A stretch of DNA of 64,000 bases from Ralstonia sp. RRA (lineage in GTDB: Bacteria; Pseudomonadota; Gammaproteobacteria; Burkholderiales; Burkholderiaceae), in assembly GCF_037023145.1 (NCBI RefSeq), contig NZ_CP146092.1, positions 310,001-374,000 of the forward strand, in the 5' to 3' direction. Both the position numbers and the translations under genes were made by a program. Every line of letters begins with the position of its first letter. Position 1 is the first letter of the stretch. Of the stretch, positions 57,354 to 64,000 are shown in pieces. Below the pieces are notes generated by a model, which worked only from the letters and a program-made list of their open reading frames with translations, searched no databases and had not been told where the DNA came from.

Positions 57354-58279
57354 GCGACGCGGCGCAGGAAACACGCGCCGGCAAAGAGGCCAACCAGCCA
57401 ACTCAGTGTCAGCACCAGCACCATTGGCACCGCAAAACGTTCAAGTGCAACACTGGGCAGTCGGAGAGCCAGGGCAATCATCGCGACCACCAGAAGCGCC
57501 ATCGCCGTCAGGCTGACAAACAATGCGCCCAGGCCGGATGCCAGCGTGCGCAGCAGCGGCGGGTGCACATGGGCCGGCGGGCACAGCTCGGCCATGCGGG
57601 CGCGCACGTAGGCGGTGGTGCGCAGGCTATCGGTGGCATCGGCGTGATGGCGCATCACCTGCATCCACGTTTGCGTGTCCAACACGCCAGAACTCAATTC
57701 CTGCGTCACACGGCGCAGTGCGGCCCGCTCGCGGGCATGGTCAGTGGCATCGGTGGGCGTCTCATTTGGAGCAGGCCGATCGAACACCGCTGGTGCAGCG
57801 GCCGGATCGCCAATCCGCACCTGATGCCGATAGGTGACCCGCACGCGGCGCGAGCGCACGATGTACCCCATCGCCACCAGGGGCGCCAGCACCTGCAATG
57901 CAAACAGCAACACCGTCGGCAACGCTTCAATGGCGTGGCTGGGCGCTTGTGCCAGCCACTGCTGAAGCATTGGCCCTACGTAGAGCACCATCGGCAACTG
58001 GAACAGGCAGTACACAAACCAGAGCGCGGGAAACCAGCGCACGCGCAAGAACGCCACTGCCACCAGCCCCACCGGATACACCAGCCACGGCAGCACGAAC
58101 AACGGATGCACCCATTCGCCGCCCGTCACATGCAGCACGAACGCGGCAATCATCCCGAGCACCATTGCCAGCACCGGCAACGTGGTCAGCCACAACAACG
58201 TCACCAACCAACCCCGCACGCCATACAGCCGATGCGCCCGCGCGCGCGCTGCGGAGATTGCAATCCAACTTCCCTGCAT
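57350..58279 (-). CDS. Hypothetical integral membrane protein
   Basis: A 309-residue protein with about four N-terminal hydrophobic segments, a ~100-residue charged cytoplasmic middle (HARERAALRRVTQELSSG) and two or three C-terminal membrane segments (SLTAMALLVVAMIALAL, then MVLVLTLSWLVGLFAGACF). I recognise no family motif, and it has no operon partner. Coding statistics look normal, and the hydrophobic pattern argues for a real protein. Its start ATG at 58279 is the first in a long open frame. Confidence 0.7.
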   Translation of the reverse strand: MQGSWIAISAARARAHRLYGVRGWLVTLLWLTTLPVLAMVLGMIAAFVLHVTGGEWVHPLFVLPWLVYPVGLVAVAFLRVRWFPALWFVYCLFQLPMVLYVGPMLQQWLAQAPSHAIEALPTVLLFALQVLAPLVAMGYIVRSRRVRVTYRHQVRIGDPAAAPAVFDRPAPNETPTDATDHARERAALRRVTQELSSGVLDTQTWMQVMRHHADATDSLRTTAYVRARMAELCPPAHVHPPLLRTLASGLGALFVSLTAMALLVVAMIALALRLPSVALERFAVPMVLVLTLSWLVGLFAGACFLRRVA

Positions 58280-58850
58280 GAAGTTCCCCCGTCCGGATCT
58301 GCAATGGTTTCGAGTGCCGTCAAGGCCGCAGTTTCCGGTTTTCCGGCGATTGTGTCATCGGGCCGATGGCGGCCGCTCCCCTCAACCGGGGGGACATGTT
58401 TTAAATGTTGCTAACACTCGCAAAAACCCAATGCCCGCGCGGCTTGGCGGCGAAACAGAGTTATTTAATTCTGATCTTTACGTGGCTAACTGTTGTTTCG
58501 GCGTGTCGATTCCAATGCCATCCACCCCGCGCAGCCACGTAAGCGCGAAGCCATGTCACTGCAGCAGAAGACGGGGCCATAGGCCTCATGCTGCACGGCA
58601 ATAAAAATCGTCAATTTCGGTTATATTACGCCGCCGATTGCCCGCCGCCGGCTCCCCGCCAGGCTTGCCACCAAGCCATGCAGCGGGTTGCATACATGCC
58701 CCGCTGTGGTGCAGCAATTTCCACCTCCGCGGTGTGATTTGAAGACGCGCTGGCATCGGCTGAACCGATTTTTGTGAACGCCTCGATGTGAGGCGTCAGG
58801 CTTCGGCATGCGTTCGCGGCCGGGGCGTTTTCTGTCTGAGAGAGTGAGTT
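58280..58850. other. 571-base region containing the mqo leader
   Basis: No protein gene is supported here. The stretch 58410-58630 is AT-richer than its surroundings and probably holds the mqo promoter, for example TATATT at 58622-58627, though I found no good -35 partner. Downstream, several inverted repeats suggest a folded leader RNA. One pairs CAGCGGG with CCCGCTG at about 58680-58707, and two more lie at 58755-58773 and 58778-58796. Confidence 0.5.
58755..58796 (+). promoter_or_regulatory. Tandem hairpins in the mqo leader
   Basis: ATCGG-ctgaa-CCGAT followed by five T (58755-58773) resembles a weak intrinsic terminator. Right after it, ACGCCTC-gatgt-GAGGCGT (58778-58796) forms a seven-base stem 55 bases before the mqo start. 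The order terminator-like stem then second stem could reflect attenuation, but no ligand or leader peptide is identified. Confidence 0.35.
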
Positions 58851-60491
58851 GTGGTGATCAAAGCAATACGAAGGGTCGTATCAGCGGTCGTGGTGTGCCT
58901 GGTGACGGTGTCCGCGCACGCAGATGAGGCCAAGAAGGTCGATGTGCTGCTGGTGGGCGGTGGCATCATGAGTTCGACGCTGGGTGTCTGGCTGCACGAG
59001 TTGGAGCCGAACTGGTCGATGACGATGGTGGAACGCCTGGATGGCGTTGCCATGGAAAGCTCAAACGGCTGGAACAACGCCGGCACCGGCCACTCTGCGC
59101 TGGCCGAGCTGAACTACACGCCCGAGAAGCCGGACGGCAAGATCGATATCTCGAAGGCCATCGAGATCAACGAGTCGTTCCAGATCTCGCGCCAGTTCTG
59201 GGCGTGGCAGGTCAGGAATGGCGTGCTGAAGAACCCGCACGCGTTCATCAATTCCACCCCGCACATGAGTTTTGTGTGGGGCGACACAAACGTTCGCTAT
59301 CTCAAGAAGCGCTACGAGGCACTGCAGGCGAGCCCGCTGTTCCGCGGCATGCAGTACTCGGAAGACTTCGACCAGATCAGCAAGTGGGTGCCGCTGATGA
59401 TGGAAGGGCGTGACCGCTCACAGAAGGTGGCGGCTACGTGGATGCCAGTGGGCACCGACGTGAACTTTGGCGAGATCACGCGCCAGTTTGTCGGCTATCT
59501 GCAAAGCCAGCCGAACTTCTCGCTGTCGCTCTCCAGCGAGGTGCGCGAGATCAAGCGCAATGCCGATGGCACGTGGCACGTGTCGTACGTCAACCTGAAG
59601 TCGGGCGCGCAGCAGGACATTGATGCGAAGTTCGTCTTCATCGGCGCGGGCGGTGGTGCGCTCAAGCTGCTGCAGGCGTCGGGCATTCCGGAAGCGCGCG
59701 ACTATGGCGCCTTCCCGGTGGGCGGCTCGTTCCTCGTCACCGACAACCCCGAGGTGGTGAAGCGCCATCTGGCGAAGGCGTATGGCAAGGCGTCGGTCGG
59801 TTCGCCGCCGATGTCGGTGCCGCACCTGGATACGCGCGTGCTCGACGGCAAGCGCATCATCCTGTTCGGGCCGTTCGCGACGTTCTCGACCAAGTTCCTG
59901 AAGAACGGCTCGTATCTGGACTTGATGCGCAGCACGAACACCCACAACGTCATGCCGATGATGCACGTAGGTGTGGACGAGTTTCCGCTGGTCGAATACC
60001 TGGCGGGCCAACTGATGCTGTCGGATGACGACCGCTTCAATGCGCTGAAGGAATACTTCCCGAACGCGAAGAAGGAAGACTGGCGCCTGTGGCAGGCCGG
60101 CCAGCGCGTGCAGATCATCAAGCGCGACGAGGCCAAGGGCGGCGTGCTGAAGCTCGGCACCGAGATCGTCGCGTCGAAGGACGGCACCATCGCTGGCCTG
60201 CTCGGCGCATCGCCGGGTGCATCGACTGCGGCGCCGATCATGCTGAGCGTGCTGGAGAAGGTGTTCAAGGACAAGGTGGCCACGCCGGCCTGGCAGCAGA
60301 AGATCCGCCAGATCGTGCCGAGCTACGGCACCAAGCTGAACGACAGCCCAGCCAAGGTCTACGAAGAGTGGGCGACCACCAGCGAAGTGCTGCAGCTCAA
60401 CCCGCCGCCGCAGATTGACCTGCACGTGGCGCCAGCCGCCAAACCCGCTGCACCGCAACCCGCCAAGGCTGCAGCAGAGATGGCGCTGTAA
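58851..60491 (+). CDS. mqo: Malate:quinone oxidoreductase with signal-like N-terminus
   Basis: Oxidises malate to oxaloacetate and passes electrons to quinone at the membrane. The FAD-binding motif is [14 protein letters not shown] at about residues 33-46, and the family segment [23 protein letters not shown] follows. Unlike the well-known cytosolic-face enzymes, this one begins with a basic-hydrophobic stretch ending in SAHADEA, which looks like a signal peptide or anchor. The C-terminus is Pro/Ala/Lys rich. The start is GTG at 58851 or 58854, with GAGAGAG upstream; no ATG precedes the FAD motif. A strong terminator follows. Length of 546 residues is typical when the extra ends are included. 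Confidence 0.93.
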   Translation: MVIKAIRRVVSAVVVCLVTVSAHADEAKKVDVLLVGGGIMSSTLGVWLHELEPNWSMTMVERLDGVAMESSNGWNNAGTGHSALAELNYTPEKPDGKIDISKAIEINESFQISRQFWAWQVRNGVLKNPHAFINSTPHMSFVWGDTNVRYLKKRYEALQASPLFRGMQYSEDFDQISKWVPLMMEGRDRSQKVAATWMPVGTDVNFGEITRQFVGYLQSQPNFSLSLSSEVREIKRNADGTWHVSYVNLKSGAQQDIDAKFVFIGAGGGALKLLQASGIPEARDYGAFPVGGSFLVTDNPEVVKRHLAKAYGKASVGSPPMSVPHLDTRVLDGKRIILFGPFATFSTKFLKNGSYLDLMRSTNTHNVMPMMHVGVDEFPLVEYLAGQLMLSDDDRFNALKEYFPNAKKEDWRLWQAGQRVQIIKRDEAKGGVLKLGTEIVASKDGTIAGLLGASPGASTAAPIMLSVLEKVFKDKVATPAWQQKIRQIVPSYGTKLNDSPAKVYEEWATTSEVLQLNPPPQIDLHVAPAAKPAAPQPAKAAAEMAL

Positions 60492-60511
60492 CCTGCGGCG
60501 ATGGACATACA

Positions 60512-60543
60512 AAAAGCTCAACAGCCGTTGAGCTTTTTTTTTT
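60512..60543 (+). terminator. Intrinsic terminator after mqo
   Basis: AAAAGCTCAAC (60512-60522) pairs perfectly with GTTGAGCTTTT (60527-60537) around AGCC, followed by a run of T to 60543. It is a textbook Rho-independent terminator for mqo and could also serve the convergent regulator remnant. Confidence 0.93.
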
Positions 60544-60545
60544 GC

Positions 60546-60782
60546 TCAGATGATGTCGCCGAGCTGCCGTACATCCGTGCCCACGCAGCAGGCCAGCACT
60601 TCCGCATCTTCCTGGCTGGCAGACAGGTACAGGTGGCCGACCGCGCTGTCGAAGTACAGGCTGTCGCCGGGTGACAGGTGAAAGACCTCGCCGGTCTCGA
60701 AGTGCAGTTCGATCGCGCCGCCAAGCACGAAGACGAATTCCTCGCCGGAATGCTGGATGTAGTCTGGAAAGTCGTCAGGACG
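60546..60782 (-). pseudogene. Cupin-domain remnant of an XRE-type regulator
   Basis: In the minus frame ending at 60546 there is a clear C-terminal cupin domain: PDDFPDYIQHSGEEFVFVLGG, then a GAIELHFETGEVFHLSPGDSLYFD-like segment. This is the ligand-binding end of XRE-cupin repressors, which normally have ~185 residues with an N-terminal helix-turn-helix. Here the frame hits a stop (TGA) about 78 codons before the end, and no HTH sequence is found upstream in any minus frame. The N-terminal ~105 codons seem replaced by unrelated DNA (60784-61100). A full gene would just fill the space up to ridA, so a truncated regulator is likely. Confidence 0.7.
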
Positions 60783-60783
60783 T

Positions 60784-61135
60784 CAGCGCATGCATGCAGG
60801 CATGTGCCACAGCCAGCCCATATGTCCTTCCCACATAGTGGCCCCAATCATTTGCATGCGTCCTGAGGAACCAAGCTCCTTACACTCGCTGCAAATTCGA
60901 TCAAAGCCGATACGTATCCACGCCGCCCGCCGCGGTGCCTCCTCCACCTTGAGCCTTGTGCTAGCCGGGCAAACCAATGCGACACCGGAGCCCGCCAGCG
61001 TCAACATCCTCATCTGCAATGACATGGCAGCTAGCGGCGGGTCATACCTGACGTGCTGGCGAGCCGCTCCCTGCGCAAGTAAGGCAAGCGCGCTACCATC
61101 GGCGTTCTTTTCCCCCTCACTCTCCCGACTCCACC
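60784..61135. other. 352-base stretch, non-coding or foreign insert
   Basis: I find no supported gene here. The base composition is visibly lower in GC than the flanks, and the left end carries a run of GCATGC-type repeats (60787-60806). A minus frame of 80 codons (60783-61025) exists but resembles nothing I know. This DNA occupies the place where the N-terminus of the cupin regulator should be. The promoter of ridA probably lies at its right end. Confidence 0.5.
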
Positions 61136-61498
61136 ATGTCCGACATCCAGCGCCTCCACACCAACGCCCGCATGAGCCAGATCGTCATCGCCAATGGCGT
61201 CGTGCATCTGGCAGGCCAAGTGCCCGACGCCGCGTTCGACTTCAAGTCCATCACCGAGCAGACCAACAACATCCTCGGCCGCATCGATGCACTGCTGGCA
61301 GAAGCTGGCGTCGACAAGACGCGCCTGATCTCCGCCAACATCTGGCTGACCGACGCCAAGCACTTTGCCGAGCTGAACGCCGCGTGGGAAGCCTGGGTAC
61401 CGGCCGGCCATGCGCCCACGCGCGCCTGCGTGCAGTCGGGCCTAATGCGTCCAGGTATTGACGTGGAGATCGCCGTCACGGCGCTGGCCAAGGGCTGA
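61136..61498 (+). CDS. RidA/YjgF/UK114-family deaminase
   Basis: A 120-residue RidA-superfamily protein that should hydrolyse reactive enamines/imines released by PLP or flavin enzymes. Visible features are the N-terminal strand SQIVIANGVVHLAGQVPD, the segment QTNNILGRIDALLAEAGVDKTRLISANIWLTD and the carboxylate-binding Arg in HAPTRACVQSGLMRPGIDVEIAVTAL. The last part diverges from the strict RidA pattern (RxxVxxxxLPxxxxVEIE) and suggests one of the Rid1-7 subgroups. The flavoprotein gene begins 13 bases downstream, so the two probably act in sequence on an imino acid. Confidence 0.92.
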   Translation: MSDIQRLHTNARMSQIVIANGVVHLAGQVPDAAFDFKSITEQTNNILGRIDALLAEAGVDKTRLISANIWLTDAKHFAELNAAWEAWVPAGHAPTRACVQSGLMRPGIDVEIAVTALAKG

Positions 61499-61511
61499 AG
61501 GCAGATCACGC

Positions 61512-62765
61512 ATGCGCTTTGACACCATCGTGCTGGGTGCCGGCATCGTCGGCGTATCGGTGGCGGTGCACCTGCAGCAGCGCGGGCGCGCCGTCGCCCT
61601 GGTTGACCGCCGGGCACCGGGCTTTGAGACGTCGTTCGGCAACGCCGGGCTGATCCAGCGCGAGGGCGTCTATCCGTATGCCTTCCCGCGCGATCTGGCG
61701 ACGCTGCTGCGCTACGCGGGCAACAGGTCGGCGGACGTGCACTACCACCCCGGTGATCTGCCCCGGCTGCTACCGTTTCTGTGGCAGTACTGGCGCAATT
61801 CCCACCCGGCGCGGCATGCGGCCATTGCGCGCGCCTATGCGCCGCTCATTGCGCACAGCGTGAGCGAGCACCGCACGCTGGCGGAAGCGGCCGGCGCCAC
61901 GCACCTGATCCGCCCGAGCGGCTGGATCAAGGTCTTCCGCAACGCCGCCACGCAGGACAAGGAAACGCGCAACGTCGAGCGCTGGCAACGCGAATACGGC
62001 GTCGCCTTCGAAGCGCTGGACCCTGCACGCCTGCGCACCGTCGAGCCCCATCTGGACACATCGCTGCTGGGCGGCTTGCGCTACACAGAAGCCGATTCCG
62101 TGAGCGACCCCAACGCGCTGGTGACGGCGTATGCGAACTATTTCGAGCAGATCGGTGGCCAGTTGTTTGAAGGCGATGCGAATTCGCTCACGAGCAACGC
62201 ACCGTGGCTGGTGCGCAGCAAGGAAGGCGAGCTGCGCGCCGACAACGTCGTCATCGCCATGGGCCCGTGGGCGGACGTGGTCACCTCGCGCCTGGGCTAC
62301 AGCCTGCCACTGGCCGTCAAGCGCGGTTACCACATGCATTACGCACCGGCGGACGGTGCGCAGTTGAACCACCCGGTGCTGGATGCCGATGGCGGCTACG
62401 TGCTGGCCCCAATGGCACGCGGCATCCGCCTGACCACCGGGGCTGAACTCGCGCACCGTGATGCGCCGAAGACGCCCGTGCAGCTGGAAGCCGTGGAACC
62501 CGTCGCGCGCAAGCTCTTTCCGCTGGCCGAGCGCGTGGATGCGGAACCATGGATGGGCGCCCGCCCCTGCACGCCCGACATGCTGCCGATCATCGGGCAG
62601 GCGCCACACCACCCAAGCATGTGGTTCGCGTTTGGCCATGCACACCACGGCCTGACGTTGGGCCCGATCACCGGGCGATTAATTGCGGAAATGATGACGG
62701 GCGAAGCACCGACTGTGGATGTTCGCCCGTTCCGGGCAGAACGCTTCTGGGATTCGGTGCGCTAG
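61512..62765 (+). CDS. FAD-dependent amino acid dehydrogenase (DadA-like)
   Basis: A 417-residue flavoprotein of the D-amino-acid dehydrogenase/DAO family. The dinucleotide-binding motif is FDTIVLGAGIVGVSVAVHL at residues 3-21; FGNAGLIQREGVYPYAFP is the DadA-like second motif and GHAHHGLTLGPITGRLIAEM the C-terminal FAD contact. It probably oxidises a D-amino acid or related amine to an imine, which the upstream RidA protein would hydrolyse. The ATG at 61512 has no strong ribosome binding site and may be coupled to ridA. The specific substrate is unknown. Confidence 0.92.
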   Translation: MRFDTIVLGAGIVGVSVAVHLQQRGRAVALVDRRAPGFETSFGNAGLIQREGVYPYAFPRDLATLLRYAGNRSADVHYHPGDLPRLLPFLWQYWRNSHPARHAAIARAYAPLIAHSVSEHRTLAEAAGATHLIRPSGWIKVFRNAATQDKETRNVERWQREYGVAFEALDPARLRTVEPHLDTSLLGGLRYTEADSVSDPNALVTAYANYFEQIGGQLFEGDANSLTSNAPWLVRSKEGELRADNVVIAMGPWADVVTSRLGYSLPLAVKRGYHMHYAPADGAQLNHPVLDADGGYVLAPMARGIRLTTGAELAHRDAPKTPVQLEAVEPVARKLFPLAERVDAEPWMGARPCTPDMLPIIGQAPHHPSMWFAFGHAHHGLTLGPITGRLIAEMMTGEAPTVDVRPFRAERFWDSVR

Positions 62766-62778
62766 TCAGACAAGCCCC

Positions 62779-63438
62779 CTAAAACTCCATATCCAACTCA
62801 TCAATATCTTCCTTCTCGGCCTTTGCCCCGGCAATCCATTCGGCAACGTGCGGGTGTGCGAGCACACGCATGCAGTACTCGGCGATCTCCGGATCGAGCT
62901 TGACGTCGTAGGTCAGGAATCGCATAACGACGGGCGCATACATCGCGTCGGCCATGCTGATCTCGCCAAACAACCAGGGGCCGCCGTACTGGGCTAGGCA
63001 TTCGCGCCAGATCAGCGTGATCCGCTCGATGTCGTGCTGCGCGCGGGACCAGATGCGGAAGCCCGGAAAATGTGCGCGCAAGTTCATCGGCAGTGCGGAG
63101 CGCAGTGCGCTGAAGCCCGAATGCATCTCGCCGCAGATCGCGCGGCAGTGTGCGCGGGCATGTCGATCGGCGGGCAGCAGTTTGGCCTGGGGCGAGAGTT
63201 CGTTGAGATATTCGGCAATCGCCAGCACGTCCCACACCTTGCGACCCTCGTGCGTGAGGCACGGCACCAGAATCGACGGCGACAGCAGCAGCAATTCCGC
63301 ACGCGATGAGGCGTCGATCGGCACGCTCACCGTCTCGAACGGCAGGCCGCTCAATTTGGCGAGCAGCCAGCCGCGCATCGACCACGACGAATAATTGCGG
63401 CTGCTGATCGTGAGCGTGGTCAGGTTGGCGGATTTCAT
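62779..63438 (-). CDS. Glutathione S-transferase
   Basis: A 219-residue GST. The thioredoxin-like N-terminal domain carries SSRNYSSWSMRGWLLAKLSGL, where a Ser near residue 14 is the likely glutathione-activating residue, and ILVPCLTHEGRKVWDVLAIAEYL holds the conserved cis-Pro and the glutathione-binding Asp. The all-helical C-terminal domain follows. The ATG at 63438 has GGAGG six bases upstream and begins the conserved domain; a longer frame to 63582 is not protein-like. It is convergent with the DadA-like gene and divergent from phaZ. The in vivo substrate is unknown. Confidence 0.93.
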   Translation of the reverse strand: MKSANLTTLTISSRNYSSWSMRGWLLAKLSGLPFETVSVPIDASSRAELLLLSPSILVPCLTHEGRKVWDVLAIAEYLNELSPQAKLLPADRHARAHCRAICGEMHSGFSALRSALPMNLRAHFPGFRIWSRAQHDIERITLIWRECLAQYGGPWLFGEISMADAMYAPVVMRFLTYDVKLDPEIAEYCMRVLAHPHVAEWIAGAKAEKEDIDELDMEF

Positions 63439-63718
63439 CTCAGTCCTCCAGGTTGTTCCATTTTCCATCCCGTTTTCCAATCGGGTGCATAGCCCGGCGC
63501 CAGGCACCTTGCCGGTGCGCTGTCTGCACCCGTGCGCCCCAAGAGCACAGGCCACGCCGCGCCCCGCATGGACGCCGCGCAAAGCCTGTGCCAGTCATCA
63601 CCAACGTGCATGCGGTTTCCCGCCCACCAGCACCTGAGCTGGCACACGTATTGCCTGCTTCGCTTGACCTGCCTTACGTGCACTCACGGGCATTCACGTG
63701 CCCTGCGACGCAATCGCC

Positions 63719-64000
63719 ATGAACCTGCTCGCGTATCCCCTCTACCAGTGGCTCTCCGAATGCCTGCGGCCCACGCGGGCATGGGCCTCGTTCTCGCGGC
63801 TGGCGATGGCGCACTGGCCACCCTCGACCGAACACCCGACTGGCCGCGCGATCGATGCCTGGCTCGAACTGCTGGAATGCAGCGCGATCACGCACCGCCG
63901 CCCGTCGTTCGGCATCGACAGCGTTGAGGTCGACGGCCAGGCCGTGCCGGTGGTGGAAGACACCGCCATGCAGACGCCATTCGGCTCCCTCGTGCATTTC
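63719..64000 (+). CDS. phaZ: Intracellular PHB depolymerase, N-terminal part
   Basis: The first 94 residues of a gene that continues past the right edge. It matches the N-terminal domain of intracellular poly-3-hydroxybutyrate depolymerases: YPLYQWLSECLRPTRAW at the start, then RPSFGIDSVEVDGQAVPVVE and a TPFGSLVHF segment. Such enzymes mobilise stored PHB granules as a carbon reserve. The catalytic residues lie outside the window, so activity cannot be judged. The only in-frame ATG at 63719 is used. Confidence 0.82.
   Translation, partial: MNLLAYPLYQWLSECLRPTRAWASFSRLAMAHWPPSTEHPTGRAIDAWLELLECSAITHRRPSFGIDSVEVDGQAVPVVEDTAMQTPFGSLVHF

Noticed and set aside
60784..60810. GCATGC-rich repeat as a possible attachment or recombination site
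   Set aside because: Short and not matched by a second copy elsewhere in the window, and no integrase gene is present.
60783..61025. 80-codon minus-strand frame next to the cupin remnant
   Set aside because: It is in the same frame as the cupin remnant but ends at a stop before it, and it does not resemble an XRE helix-turn-helix or any known protein. I treat it as part of an unexplained segment.

Overview
The window looks like chromosomal DNA of a high-GC betaproteobacterium of the Burkholderiaceae, most likely Ralstonia. The supporting signs are dense short-gap operons, an Entner-Doudoroff sugar locus under a HexR-type regulator, an intracellular PHB depolymerase at the right edge, a CzcE-like periplasmic protein and a ferulate catabolic locus. 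I saw no rRNA, tRNA, CRISPR array, insertion sequence, phage or plasmid module. Genus assignment is inference from gene content only.

Layout. 1-4.9 kb: the start of a cysteine synthase gene, a membrane diguanylate cyclase, the RNA 2'-phosphotransferase KptA, several small proteins (one GFA-fold) and an exported chorismate mutase. 4.9-10.7 kb: a two-gene NAD salvage unit (NMN adenylyltransferase-Nudix fusion plus nicotinamide phosphoribosyltransferase), followed by a tightly packed trio of radical SAM enzyme, PLP-dependent aminotransferase-fold enzyme and methyltransferase. I cannot match this trio to a known pathway, and it is the best candidate for an undescribed system. 10.8-16.6 kb: an ArsR/SRPBCC pair, a VOC protein, an eroded small gene, and a response regulator-histidine kinase-HtrA protease unit. 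16.6-25 kb: a five-gene branched-chain-amino-acid-type ABC importer with a kynurenine-formamidase-like hydrolase and a MarR regulator, then a secreted sedolisin (S53) protease.

25-32 kb: hexR, a CzcE-like gene, zwf-pgl-glk on the minus strand and edd on the plus strand. Two HexR-like palindromes lie between zwf and edd. Together these convert glucose to 2-keto-3-deoxy-6-phosphogluconate; eda is not in the window. 31.8-39.2 kb: YceH, a universal stress protein, DUF3293, a small membrane protein and a CoxMNOP-type aa3 cytochrome c oxidase with two subunit III genes and a subunit IV. 39.3-42 kb: an ACS-family MFS transporter and a Cys/Met-metabolism PLP enzyme.

42-51.3 kb: a six-gene minus-strand ferulate unit. 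It runs from outer-membrane porin and lipoprotein feruloyl esterase to an inner-membrane aromatic acid symporter, feruloyl-CoA synthase, vanillin dehydrogenase and feruloyl-CoA hydratase/lyase. A divergent MarR gene and a perfect 19-bp palindrome sit at its head. Read together, the genes release, import and convert hydroxycinnamates to vanillate. 51.4-57.4 kb: a three-gene RND efflux pump immediately downstream of that MarR gene. 57.3-64 kb: a membrane protein, malate:quinone oxidoreductase with a structured leader, a regulator reduced to its cupin domain, a RidA/DadA-like pair, a glutathione S-transferase and the start of a PHB depolymerase gene.
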